A stretch of DNA of 45,934 bases, from positions 1-45,934 of IMG/VR virus record IMGVR_UViG_3300044591_000806; one strand, written 5' to 3'. Below the pieces are notes generated by a model, which was given only the letters and a program-made list of their open reading frames with translations, was not told where the DNA came from and did no database searches. Source of the stretch: a virus. Positions 11,918-20,112 of the stretch are shown piece by piece. The first letter of the stretch is position 1. Every line of letters starts with the position of its first letter. Made by a program: the position numbers and the translations under genes.

Positions 11918-13005
11918 AAGCTGAATCCTTGGAATGTTTCGGAAGTAGCATCTTTCTTGACACCACCGACAATGTACGAACTAATCTCTGTTTCCTGTGG
12001 TGCAACCTGAACCTCAGAACCAGCAATCCAACGCTGAGTCCATGGTAGAGGATTCGTACCGCTCTTATATTTAGTCGGTAGACCAATTGAGCGCATGCGC
12101 TTCGCAGCCAGCCACTCAACGTATTCACACAGCATCTGTTCGTTCAGACCAACCATAGAGCCATCCTTGAACAAATACTTCGCCCACGACTTCTCCTGCT
12201 CTACCGCTGAGTCAAAGATAGCGATGCAGTCTTGCTCGGTTTCGATTGCGATCTTAGCAAAGTCTGGGTCATCCTTTGGTAGCGTCTTTAGCATGTGTTG
12301 AGTAGAAGCGAGGTGTAGGTTCTCGTCGCGCGCAATCAGCTTGATAATCTTAGCATTGCCTTCCATAGATTTCTTCTGTTCGGCGAAAGCCCACGAACAA
12401 GCGAACGACACATAGAAGCGAATACCCTCTAGCACGTTGACAGCATTCAATGCGAGCCATAGTGCTTTCTTGTGTTTGTAGCTTCCGTACTCACCGTGGT
12501 TGTTCCATAGAACCAACTCATCGTAGTATCTACTGATATCCTTGGCGCAGTCGACGATCTCAGCAATAGAGTTGATACCGTCGAACACTTCGCTCGGATT
12601 AGCATAGACGTTGCGGATGATGTGAGTGTAGCTTCGTGAGTGAATAGTCTCAAAGAAAGCCCACGTCTGAATCCATGTCTCAACTTCAGGAAGCGAAACA
12701 ATAGGAAGGAATGCAGTGACTGGACTGCGACCTTGCACGGAGTCAAGCACGATCTGACGTTTCAGGTTGCTGGTAAAGATGTGCTGTTCGTGCGGTGTCA
12801 GTTCCTTGAAGTCCTTAGCATCACGTGTGACGTCGATTTCATCAGGACGCCAGAAGAAGCCGAGGTGGCGATCCGTCATCTTTTCAAAGAACGGATACTT
12901 CTGTACGTCATAACGAGCAATAGCAACTGACTCATCGAAGAACATCGTCTTCTCTTGGTCTGGCTTTACGTTTTCGTGGTTGTAGGTTTTGAATCTCAGT
13001 TTCAT
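11914..13005 (-). CDS. nrdB: Class I ribonucleotide reductase, beta subunit
   Basis: The 363-residue protein has the di-iron ligands of NrdB: Glu/His in WAFFETIHSRSYTHI (which also carries the radical Tyr, as in class Ia NrdB), Glu in VLEGIRFYVSFACSWAF, and Glu/His in IARDENLHLASTQHM. It makes the tyrosyl radical passed to NrdA to reduce ribonucleoside diphosphates for phage DNA synthesis. Length is near the usual 350-390. It sits 9 bp after nrdA in the same operon. Confidence 0.95.
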   Translation of the reverse strand: MKLRFKTYNHENVKPDQEKTMFFDESVAIARYDVQKYPFFEKMTDRHLGFFWRPDEIDVTRDAKDFKELTPHEQHIFTSNLKRQIVLDSVQGRSPVTAFLPIVSLPEVETWIQTWAFFETIHSRSYTHIIRNVYANPSEVFDGINSIAEIVDCAKDISRYYDELVLWNNHGEYGSYKHKKALWLALNAVNVLEGIRFYVSFACSWAFAEQKKSMEGNAKIIKLIARDENLHLASTQHMLKTLPKDDPDFAKIAIETEQDCIAIFDSAVEQEKSWAKYLFKDGSMVGLNEQMLCEYVEWLAAKRMRSIGLPTKYKSGTNPLPWTQRWIAGSEVQVAPQETEISSYIVGGVKKDATSETFQGFSL

Positions 13006-13014
13006 TTGTTTTCC

Positions 13015-15312
13015 TTAAATCTTGCAACTATCACAATCAGCTTCATCAGCTTCGACTGGTTTCAACTCTACGTCTACTTCACCAGCACCGTCAGCAGTGT
13101 TGAAGTAGTAAAGTGTCTTGATGCCCCACTTGTAGCACAGCAACAGATGCTGTAACAATTCGCTCATCGGGATTTGTTCTTCGGGATAGAACTTAGGATT
13201 ATAGCTGGTGTTGACGCTGATACTCTGGTCGACATACTTCTGTAGCACAGCCATAATCTTTAGATATCCAAGCGGTGACTTCTGATCCCAGAGCAGGTCA
13301 TATTTATTCTTGAGACGACGGATCTCAGGAACAACCTGAGCCAACACACCATCCTTCGATTGCTTGATAGATACCAACGCACGAGGTGGCTCGATGCCGT
13401 TGGTGCTGTTGGATATCTGCGCGGAAGTTTCAGCTGGCATCAGAGCCATGAGTGTGCTGTTACGAATACCATATTCTTTTAGATCTTTGCGTAGCTGAGT
13501 CCAGTGTGCGGTTGGTTCGCTTGCTCCGCTCATACCCATCAGCGCATCAACATCTTTCTTGTAGGTATCAATAGGAAGGATACCTTGTCCGTACTTAGTC
13601 TGGTCGCTCCACTCACACGCACCTTTTTCTTTTGCCAACTTGACGGATGCTTTGATTAGATAGTACGACCACGCTTCAGCCATGCTATCAATTTTCATCA
13701 GACCAGCTTCATCGATGTCCTGATACTTCAGATCGTTCTTAGCAAGCCAGTAAGCAAAGTTGATGATACCAATACCAAGCGGTCGGCGAGCCTTGTTCGC
13801 TATCTCTGCTGCTAGAACAGGATAACTCTGGTAGTCAAGCAACGCATCAAGCGCACGAACTGCCATCTCACATGGTTTCTCAAAGTCAGATGGGTCGTCA
13901 ATCAAGCCCCAGTTGATAGCTGACAGCGTACATAGCGCGATCTCGCCATTTGGGTCGTTGATATCGTTGAGTGGCTTAGTCGGTAGAGTAATCTCAGCGC
14001 ATAGGTTTGATTGACGCACAGGTGCTTTGTCTGCTAGGAACGAGCCATGGTCGTTAGCATGGTCGACGTTCATTAGATAGATGCGACCTGTGTCCTTGCG
14101 TTCCTGCATAAACATAGAGAACAGCTCGACTGCAGGAATAGATTTCTTACGGATGGAGCGAGTGCGCTCAGCTTTCTCGTACAACTCACGGAACTTGTCT
14201 TGGTCGTTGAAAAAGGCTTCGTATAATCCAGGAACATCCTTCGGCGAGAACAGCGTGATGTTTCCGCCAGTCACTAGACGCTCGTACATCAGCTTGTTAA
14301 ACTGCACGCCATAGTCCATCTGGCGCAGACGATTCATCTCAGTTCCCTTGTTGTTTTTGAGTACAAGCAGGTCTTCGACTTCTAGGTGCCACACAGGATA
14401 GTACACGGTCGCAGCACCACCACGCACACCACCTTGGCTGCATGACTTGACTGCTGACTGAAACAGACGTGCGAAAGGAACAACGCCAGTATGTACGGCA
14501 TCTCCGCCACGAATAGGTGAACCGATAGCGCGGATAGAACCAAGACCAACACCGATGCCAGCTTTCTGACTGACGTATTTCACGATAGCAGAACTGGTTG
14601 CGTTGATAGAATCAAGCGAGTCATCAGTTTCGATTAGCACACAGCTAGAGAACTGACGTTGCGGTGTACGCACACCTGCCATGATTGGAGTAGGAAGCGA
14701 CACATAGTGCTGGCTAATCATGTCATAGTAATCTCTGACAAACTTCAACCTTGTTTCTTTCGGGTATGATTGAAACAGAGTCATCGCGATTAGCATGTAT
14801 GCGATCTGCGGTGTCTCAAAGATTTGACCTGTGACACGGTTCTTGACTAGATACTTACCACGGAACTGCTCCATCGCAGCATAGGTGAGTGATAAATCGC
14901 GCTCGTGCTTGATGTACTTGTCTAGCGCATCCCAATCCTCTAGTGTATAAGCAGTAGAAAGTTCTGCGTCATAATAACCTAGTGCTTGAATCTTTTCGTA
15001 ATGGTCGTACAGGTTGTCTGGCTCAAACTTACCGAACACCTGCTTGCGTAGATGATAGTTAATCAAACGTCCAGCAACAAACTGATAGTTGGGAGTATCT
15101 TCGCTAATCAACTCGCTCGCAGCCTTGATGATGCACTCCTGAATCTCAGAGGTAGTGATACCATTATAGAACTGAATGTGTGATTTGATTTCTACTTCTG
15201 ACGCTGATACACCTGACAAATCGCCGCACGCGAACGAAACAACCTTATGAAACTTATCCAAGTCCATTGGTTCTTTTTCGCCAGTGCGCTTTGTCACTAG
15301 AATTTGACTCAT
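13015..15312 (-). CDS. nrdA: Class I ribonucleotide reductase, alpha subunit
   Basis: I start it at MSQILVTKRT (15312), 4 bp inside the primase end, rather than at 15324. An N-terminal ATP-cone-like region is followed by the barrel with catalytic Cys in RQFSSCVLIETDDS, RQSNLCAEITLPT and CTLSAINWG, and the C-terminal redox tail CDSCKI (CxxC) for thioredoxin/glutaredoxin re-reduction. At 765 residues it is close to E. coli NrdA (761). It works with NrdB to supply dNDPs. No intein or homing endonuclease interrupts it, unlike nrdA in some T4-like phages. Confidence 0.95.
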   Translation of the reverse strand: MSQILVTKRTGEKEPMDLDKFHKVVSFACGDLSGVSASEVEIKSHIQFYNGITTSEIQECIIKAASELISEDTPNYQFVAGRLINYHLRKQVFGKFEPDNLYDHYEKIQALGYYDAELSTAYTLEDWDALDKYIKHERDLSLTYAAMEQFRGKYLVKNRVTGQIFETPQIAYMLIAMTLFQSYPKETRLKFVRDYYDMISQHYVSLPTPIMAGVRTPQRQFSSCVLIETDDSLDSINATSSAIVKYVSQKAGIGVGLGSIRAIGSPIRGGDAVHTGVVPFARLFQSAVKSCSQGGVRGGAATVYYPVWHLEVEDLLVLKNNKGTEMNRLRQMDYGVQFNKLMYERLVTGGNITLFSPKDVPGLYEAFFNDQDKFRELYEKAERTRSIRKKSIPAVELFSMFMQERKDTGRIYLMNVDHANDHGSFLADKAPVRQSNLCAEITLPTKPLNDINDPNGEIALCTLSAINWGLIDDPSDFEKPCEMAVRALDALLDYQSYPVLAAEIANKARRPLGIGIINFAYWLAKNDLKYQDIDEAGLMKIDSMAEAWSYYLIKASVKLAKEKGACEWSDQTKYGQGILPIDTYKKDVDALMGMSGASEPTAHWTQLRKDLKEYGIRNSTLMALMPAETSAQISNSTNGIEPPRALVSIKQSKDGVLAQVVPEIRRLKNKYDLLWDQKSPLGYLKIMAVLQKYVDQSISVNTSYNPKFYPEEQIPMSELLQHLLLCYKWGIKTLYYFNTADGAGEVDVELKPVEADEADCDSCKI

Positions 15313-16355
15313 ACCTTTCTCCATGTCGCTAATTTTAATTTCGCTGCCAAACTACTCACAGCGTTCCTGTATATTATACCGCTAATTTCTTCAATAGTAA
15401 AGTTCTCTTTCGTCACCATATCGTTGACGTCTTTGCTTTGTATATTATCAGGAAAAAAGGATACCTGATAGCCAGCATCGATTGCTTTCTCTATTCTTCG
15501 TATTGTATCTGGGTTTCTTGGCTCGTTGTCGAAAACGAATATTGCTTTGTCTTTGCTTACAACGCGATTAATGTCAGCGTTGTCACCACCAGCAAGAGCA
15601 ATTGCGTTTGGAAGGAACATAGAATCAATCGGACCTTCTACAACGATTACATCCTTGGATCTGTCCATCGTATCAAGCCCATAGATTCTTGGAGCTGACT
15701 CGTCGAGCACGATGGTGATGTAGCGCAGTTTGCTGTTCGGGTCAAAGCTACGACCTTGAAAAGCAAAAACCCGACCGTCAGCGTCAATGAATGGAATCAC
15801 TAATCTCGGCTCATCTTTCTTGAGAGCTTCCGCTGAGAACTTGTCGGGAACGATCGAATTAACGAACGTCATATATTTAGTCGCATAGTACAGCTTGTAA
15901 TGTAAATTAGAAGGAATCTTTCTCTTCTCAACATACTTGCGTGCTGGGTGGTCAACTGGTAGCTGACTGATTTTCTTTAGTGCTTTGAGTGCATCAAACT
16001 TTTCGAACCTGCGCTTGGCAAACGAGCCGATGTCAGGTTGGAATGTAGTTGACACTTCACGATTAGAACCAGACTCGCGTAGTTTCTCTAGTGTGTATTC
16101 TTGATACAGAATCGGGTCGATATCTTTGAGAGCACGACCGAACGCAGTTGACTTGCCACAGTTGTGACAGAAGTAGATTAGAAAGTCTGCGCCACCTTTC
16201 TCAATCAAATAACCACGTGACTTGCCCTTGTTCTTCGCCGAGTCACCGCAATAGTGACAGCGAAAATTAGCAAGAAATGGTTTATTGTTTTTTAGCGAGT
16301 ATCGACCTAGACGGTTCGATATCATGTTAGCGTATTTTACATCAATCCAAAGCAT
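15309..16355 (-). CDS. DNA primase, T4 gp61-type
   Basis: The 348-residue protein has an N-terminal zinc ribbon (Cys33-x2-Cys36 in CHYCGDS, Cys63-x2-Cys66 in CHNCGKS) and a TOPRIM core: VIVVEGPIDSMF with Glu240 and FVFDNEPRN with Asp276. This is the layout of T4 gp61, which makes RNA primers with the gp41 helicase for lagging-strand synthesis. It has its own promoter at 16377-16405 and is followed by nrdA. Length matches T4 gp61 (342). Confidence 0.92.
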   Translation of the reverse strand: MLWIDVKYANMISNRLGRYSLKNNKPFLANFRCHYCGDSAKNKGKSRGYLIEKGGADFLIYFCHNCGKSTAFGRALKDIDPILYQEYTLEKLRESGSNREVSTTFQPDIGSFAKRRFEKFDALKALKKISQLPVDHPARKYVEKRKIPSNLHYKLYYATKYMTFVNSIVPDKFSAEALKKDEPRLVIPFIDADGRVFAFQGRSFDPNSKLRYITIVLDESAPRIYGLDTMDRSKDVIVVEGPIDSMFLPNAIALAGGDNADINRVVSKDKAIFVFDNEPRNPDTIRRIEKAIDAGYQVSFFPDNIQSKDVNDMVTKENFTIEEISGIIYRNAVSSLAAKLKLATWRKV

Positions 16356-16376
16356 AATATATCCCTCAATGAGAAT

Positions 16377-16405
16377 ATTATACTATATTTTGGTCTATTA
16401 GTAAA
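16377..16405 (-). promoter_or_regulatory. sigma70-type promoter, TTTTACTAAT class
   Basis: Minus strand -35 TTTACT (16400-16405), 17-bp spacer, -10 TATAAT (16377-16382), directly after the TAA of the XhlA-like gene. The block TAATTTTACTAAT is identical at 38817 and 42042. Drives primase and the nrd genes. Confidence 0.82.
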
Positions 16406-16406
16406 A

Positions 16407-16724
16407 TTATCCGAAAACAGCTTCCAGAGGGAGTTTTGACAGAATATAGCCAAGTGCCACAGCGCCACCAACTACCATCCAGCGCCATCTTTCTAGTGTT
16501 TCAACACGACCAGCGAGATTTCGTGTGGCGTCAATTTGAGCAGCATGTTGTTCTTTGTCAGCTTGTGCGAGTTCATCAACTTTATCGTCGATTTTCTCCA
16601 TGATCTCACGGTTGCCAGTTGTGATGCGAGAATGTAGATCTCTAATATCCTGTTTGACAGCCGCAACATCTTCCTTGATTCCCTCAACTTGCGCTTCCAA
16701 TTTGGCTACTCTCTCGATTTCCAT
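16407..16724 (-). CDS. XhlA-like lysis-associated coiled-coil membrane protein
   Basis: Start taken at MEIERVAKLEAQVEG (16724), five bases past the o-spanin stop; the ATG at 16781 lies within that gene. About 75 residues of heptad coiled coil (VAKLEAQVEGIKEDVAAVKQ onward, then VETLERWRW) precede one C-terminal membrane span (MVVGGAVALGYIL). LERWRW-M-x-GGAxxLGYIL is the characteristic end of XhlA/hemolysin-type proteins, which collaborate with holins in lysis. It completes a lysis cassette with the spanins. No distinct holin is identified. Confidence 0.75.
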   Translation of the reverse strand: MEIERVAKLEAQVEGIKEDVAAVKQDIRDLHSRITTGNREIMEKIDDKVDELAQADKEQHAAQIDATRNLAGRVETLERWRWMVVGGAVALGYILSKLPLEAVFG

Positions 16725-16728
16725 GAGA

Positions 16729-17007
16729 TCAATCTTTGTTTTTCTTGTCTTGTTCTTTTTTGATGAATCTAATGAGTTCATTGTGCATACTCGCGCAGTC
16801 AGCGTACTGTTTATTTAATGACATTTTCTCTTTATAGAATACTTCAAGAGATACACCATCAGCGGTAGCATCAATTGCTGTTTGTTCTAATTCTTTGCAT
16901 TCTTGTAGCACAGTTGGTGGATAGTCTGGCATCTTGACAAACGGATTTGTCGCAGCAGGACAGCCACCAAGCAATAGTAATACTGGGAGAATCAATAGTT
17001 GTTTCAT
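16729..17007 (-). CDS. Outer-membrane spanin lipoprotein (o-spanin, Rz1-like)
   Basis: The 92-residue protein has a short signal and a lipobox ending LLGGC (Cys15), then a Pro-containing stretch (PFVKMPDYPPTVLQE) and Cys/Lys-rich helix. The small outer-membrane lipoprotein partnered with an overlapping Rz-type gene (overlap 17004-17007) is the spanin arrangement that fuses inner and outer membranes in Gram-negative lysis. The arrangement is overlapping rather than embedded. Confidence comes from lipobox, size and partner. Confidence 0.82.
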   Translation of the reverse strand: MKQLLILPVLLLLGGCPAATNPFVKMPDYPPTVLQECKELEQTAIDATADGVSLEVFYKEKMSLNKQYADCASMHNELIRFIKKEQDKKNKD

Positions 17008-17369
17008 TTTATAACCTCACCGCGAATAGATTTGTTTAGTTCTTCAATCTGAGTGTTTAGAATTTCGATACCAGAAGCAGGAACAACGCATTCTCTATAG
17101 ACTGGCTTCTCTACTTCTGTTGTAACACGCTCAATAGTGCGTGTTTGAATTGTGTCGTTCTGACCCGCAAGTTCGATAACTTTACCAGACAGCGCATTGT
17201 ATTCTTTTTGCAGTCTTTCGTTTTCTGCGATGGCAGCTTTGAGCAATTCGTTTTCTTTCTCAGCAACTTGCATAGTCTTCAGGCGATAACCTGCGCCAAA
17301 TGAAAGCGCGATTACTAGAACTGCTGCGCCAATTTTAATGTACATAATGTACGGTGTTAGTGGTCCCAT
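17004..17369 (-). CDS. Inner-membrane spanin (i-spanin, Rz-like)
   Basis: 121 residues: an N-terminal anchor (YIKIGAAVLVIALSFGAGY), a periplasmic coiled coil (EKENELLKAAIAENERLQKE onward), and an Rz-type end VYRECVVPASGIEILN. The C-x-VPxxGxxxLN piece is shared by many i-spanins. It should bind the downstream o-spanin lipoprotein and collapse the outer membrane after peptidoglycan degradation. Together they show the host has an outer membrane. Confidence 0.85.
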   Translation of the reverse strand: MGPLTPYIMYIKIGAAVLVIALSFGAGYRLKTMQVAEKENELLKAAIAENERLQKEYNALSGKVIELAGQNDTIQTRTIERVTTEVEKPVYRECVVPASGIEILNTQIEELNKSIRGEVIK

Positions 17370-17929
17370 TATTGCTTTCCTCCATTAATAATACCGAGAA
17401 CGCGACGAGCGATCTCTTTTGTATCAATTTCATTTTGTGCTTTGTATTTGTTTCTTGGCTTTACAGGTGGTTCGCCCTTAGCACCCACGCCAAGACCAGC
17501 GATGGCACCACCAGATACGTTGTTGGTTGGTTCGCCCTCTTCTTCAACTTGTTCTTCTTTGAACATTTTTTCAGCTTCTGCTAAACAAATATTGAATTCT
17601 TTTTCTAACCAATCCATGTCAACATAATCATTAAAATCTTCTTTTACTTCTTTCTTGTTATATTCTCTTAGGAGTAGCAATGCTGCAGCATAAGACGCAA
17701 TAGCTGATTTACCGCCAGGAAGTTTTCCTAGCAGTTTCTTTAGATTCATTCCAATCAAATCAAAATAACCAAAAGAATCTCTTTGATCTGGTGTTCTATT
17801 TTTCTTTGGAATTAGAATCGCGCCATCTTTATCGATGACGCCAGTTTTATAGGCTTCCCATTTTTCGAATGGTAAAACAAGATTCTTTAAGAATCTATAA
17901 GCCAAATATAAGTCGATTACACCAGCCAT
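17369..17929 (-). CDS. Conserved T4-like hypothetical protein, 186 aa
   Basis: Starts MAGVIDLYLAYRFLKNLVLPF at 17929, its A shared with the upstream stop. The segments FEKWEAYKTGVIDKDGAIL and LGKLPGGKSAIASYAAALLLLREY match a protein I associate with the head-gene region of many T4-like phages, with no established function. The C-terminus is acidic then Gly/Lys-rich. It has neither a capsid-targeting peptide nor a membrane span. Being next to head genes it may be a virion or head-assembly factor. Confidence 0.7.
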   Translation of the reverse strand: MAGVIDLYLAYRFLKNLVLPFEKWEAYKTGVIDKDGAILIPKKNRTPDQRDSFGYFDLIGMNLKKLLGKLPGGKSAIASYAAALLLLREYNKKEVKEDFNDYVDMDWLEKEFNICLAEAEKMFKEEQVEEEGEPTNNVSGGAIAGLGVGAKGEPPVKPRNKYKAQNEIDTKEIARRVLGIINGGKQ

Positions 17930-18321
17930 TAAATATTCCTTAGTCTATTTACTATCTCATCATCAAGAGAAATGTTACTGTCAATTATAACTGCGTGTTG
18001 CCCAATTTCGTATAACCTTTCTGGCATGTAGCCAAGATAGACCAGAAATGGTTTTAGCAATTCCCAATTGCCGTCCAGCTTCAAGAAAAGCATTCTGGTT
18101 GTAGGGATTGCGCCGAACAAATTATAAAGAGCGATTAGGTGGTTTAGAACTAATCGCTCTTTGATTTCACCTGTTTCTTGATACTTCGTAAATAAACGCT
18201 TGATGTACTTAAAACGATTTAAGTCATCATGAAACTCTTCGATACTCTCGCAGCCAGGATTGTCATAATGTTTGGCTGCGTAGAGCACGAAGTTTTTAGC
18301 GTTCAAATTGTGGTATTCCAT
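17929..18321 (-). CDS. Conserved T4-like hypothetical protein, 130 aa
   Basis: Starts MEYHNLNAKNFVLYAAKHYDN at 18321 and is helical throughout. The part LNRFKYIKRLFTKYQETGEI, KERLVLNHLIALYNLFGA is strongly conserved in marine T4-like phages as I recall it, again without a known role. It is paired with the 186-residue gene by a one-base overlap, suggesting joint function. A perfect 7-bp palindrome lies just upstream (18334-18350). Confidence 0.7.
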   Translation of the reverse strand: MEYHNLNAKNFVLYAAKHYDNPGCESIEEFHDDLNRFKYIKRLFTKYQETGEIKERLVLNHLIALYNLFGAIPTTRMLFLKLDGNWELLKPFLVYLGYMPERLYEIGQHAVIIDSNISLDDEIVNRLRNI

Positions 18322-18333
18322 AATGATCCTATA

Positions 18334-18350
18334 AAGTAGTCTAACTACTT
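18334..18350 (-). other. Short palindrome between head gene and 130-aa gene
   Basis: AAGTAGT, CTA, ACTACTT is a perfect 7-bp inverted repeat with a 3-base centre, next to the stop at 18352 and ribosome site AGGATC. It could be an RNA hairpin for transcript processing or stability, or an operator. No T-run follows, so it is not a standard terminator. Confidence 0.45.
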
Positions 18351-18351
18351 A

Positions 18352-19593
18352 TTAGGCATCTTTGAAGACTGCATCTTCTTGGTCACCACCGATTGTACCA
18401 CCAGCGACTAGGGTTTCATAGAACACGCGACCAGCACGACCGCCAGTACCAACAGTGCGCTTCACCCAACCAGCGTGAGCGACGTTCTTGTCACCACCAG
18501 AGGATAGAACAGCAGCTGCAGTAGCAGTTTCACCAGTTAGACCGTGACCTGTTTCGCCAACACCAGGAACTAGAACAAGAGCAGCACCACCGTTTGTAGC
18601 AGCTATGCTGATTGTGGTCGAGTTCGAAGAAGCAACGTGATAGGTTGTTCCGTCAACAAGTGGCGAGATGGCAGTGTTGCCAGCTTTGACGTCATATACA
18701 ACTTTGTCACCAACTTGGAACTTGTTGGAAGCGATTGTGATATAACCCTGACCGACGCGACGTAGAGTGTGACCAGTTTCAGAAACACCAGCAGTCAAGT
18801 TAAGGTTTGCACCACCAGAAGTTAGTGCTAGTTGTAGAGCAGTTGTATTCGAGCTTACTACAAAGTAGCTGGTTCCGTTGACGATACCAGTAATAGCAGT
18901 GTTACCAGCAGCAACTAGATACTGAACCTTGTCACCGTTAGCTAGACCGTGAGCGGAAGTAGTTGTGATGAACTCAGTAGTATTAGCAACACCAGTTAGC
19001 GCGTTGAAAGTGTTATCTTTGATCAATGCGGTGTTAGCATTGAAAGTTTGCTCGGCTGGTGGATCAACAGTTACAGCTGGAGCAACGGTGTAAGTATTAC
19101 CAGCAGCATTAACAGCGATAACCGAGATATAACCAGTGCCGTTAGCAGTTGCAGTTGCGGTAGCATTACCACCAACAGTTACAGTTGGAGCTGAGAAGTA
19201 GCCCGAACCTTTGAAAGTAACGATGTATTGTTGAACAGAAGCGTTACCAGAAACAGTTGCTTCGGTAGTATCGACACCAAAAATTTCATCTAGGTCGCCT
19301 TTATCTTCCGAACCAATAAACGCTGGTCCTTCTTGAACTGTGAATGTGTTACCAGCATCAACGTTTGCTAGTAAAACACCAGTTAGATCGCCAGCTACAA
19401 CACCAGCAGTATTGCTTGTGATTGCAACTAGAAGATATTTTCTTCCGTCGGCGATAATGTAATTACCTACTTTTACTTCTGTTCCAAGTAGGGTAGAGGT
19501 TCCAGTTAAAGTACCATAGATTGCGTTTGCGTCAACGTTCGCAATCGCAATAGTACCAGTTCCGGATTTAACATCAGTATTTCCCCATAGCAT
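18352..19593 (-). CDS. Head decoration/structural protein with tandem beta repeats
   Basis: 413 residues, starting MLWGNTDVKSGTGT after TAGGAGAAAG. MLWGN-type N-termini with a C-terminus HAGWVKRTVGTGGRAGRVFY are typical of a structural protein family in marine T4-like phages. Residues about 208-277 and 283-352 are two copies of one module (GDKVxYxVxAGNTAIxxxVxGTxY, then VSSNTTALQLALTSGGA), ending GVxETGHxL. The composition (Gly, Ala, Thr, Val) fits an all-beta surface protein. Probably on the capsid surface or a fibre; no enzyme motif. Confidence 0.75.
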   Translation of the reverse strand: MLWGNTDVKSGTGTIAIANVDANAIYGTLTGTSTLLGTEVKVGNYIIADGRKYLLVAITSNTAGVVAGDLTGVLLANVDAGNTFTVQEGPAFIGSEDKGDLDEIFGVDTTEATVSGNASVQQYIVTFKGSGYFSAPTVTVGGNATATATANGTGYISVIAVNAAGNTYTVAPAVTVDPPAEQTFNANTALIKDNTFNALTGVANTTEFITTTSAHGLANGDKVQYLVAAGNTAITGIVNGTSYFVVSSNTTALQLALTSGGANLNLTAGVSETGHTLRRVGQGYITIASNKFQVGDKVVYDVKAGNTAISPLVDGTTYHVASSNSTTISIAATNGGAALVLVPGVGETGHGLTGETATAAAVLSSGGDKNVAHAGWVKRTVGTGGRAGRVFYETLVAGGTIGGDQEDAVFKDA

Positions 19594-19608
19594 ATTCTTT
19601 CTCCTAAG

Positions 19609-19833
19609 TTATTTTATTAAGTGGCTTACATAATCAGATTCTTTGATACTCAGCCACTTTGAGGAAGGCTGTCTCTTATTATCTATTTTCGTATCTTCAA
19701 CAACAGGCTTTTCAATAACTACTTCCTGTTGTTTATTGCGATTCGCTTGCCATTCACCGAAATTGTTAATAACGGTAGGCTGTTTTTGCTCTACCTTTTC
19801 TTTCTTAACAATGTTCTTGGCTACGATACCCAT
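19609..19833 (-). CDS. Small hypothetical protein, 74 aa
   Basis: Starts MGIVAKNIVKKEKVEQKQPTV at 19833. It is Lys/Glu/Gln/Val-rich, has no membrane span, and ends in SKWLSIKESDYVSHLIK. It probably contains a disordered charged linker between short conserved ends. Located between the small membrane protein and the decoration protein; may be virion-associated. No family recognised. Confidence 0.6.
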   Translation of the reverse strand: MGIVAKNIVKKEKVEQKQPTVINNFGEWQANRNKQQEVVIEKPVVEDTKIDNKRQPSSKWLSIKESDYVSHLIK

Positions 19834-19839
19834 TATTTA

Positions 19840-20112
19840 TTATTCCTGATATGGCTCATCAGCCACAACTGGCTCTTCTTTTTGCTTACCATCACCGCTC
19901 AGCGATAGACCACCAAGCAGACCTACGAATGCACCAATTACGGTGTTAAAAGCTGGACCAATAATGGCAAAGATTTGCTGATTGTCAACAACATCATTTG
20001 GCATGAAAATACCAACAAGAAGAGCAAGCACAACTACAACGCAGATAGAAGCGAGTGTGCCTACTGTGACCTTTAGAATCCAGCGAATTAGTTTTTGAGA
20101 ATCTTTATCCAT
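19840..20112 (-). CDS. Small two-span membrane protein, 90 aa
   Basis: Starts MDKDSQKLIRWILK at 20112, one base shared with the preceding stop. Two hydrophobic segments (VTVGTLASICVVVVLALLVGIF and IIGPAFNTVIGAFVGLLGG) flank a short acidic loop, with a charged C-terminal tail. The segment IIGPAFNTVIGAFVGLLGG recurs in small membrane proteins of marine T4-like phages. Topology and size are holin-like, but it is far from the spanin genes' start and the assignment is uncertain. Confidence 0.65.
   Translation of the reverse strand: MDKDSQKLIRWILKVTVGTLASICVVVVLALLVGIFMPNDVVDNQQIFAIIGPAFNTVIGAFVGLLGGLSLSGDGKQKEEPVVADEPYQE

Noticed and set aside
12066-12072. CTAAATA motifs inside nrdB, primase, gp62 and the 1345-residue gene
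   Set aside because: They are in coding sequence away from gene starts and number about as expected by chance for a 7-mer.
18352-19593. LDE/I at residues 101-104 of the decoration protein as a prohead-protease site
   Set aside because: It is a single site in an Asp/Glu patch, not at a module boundary, and the protein has no targeting peptide.
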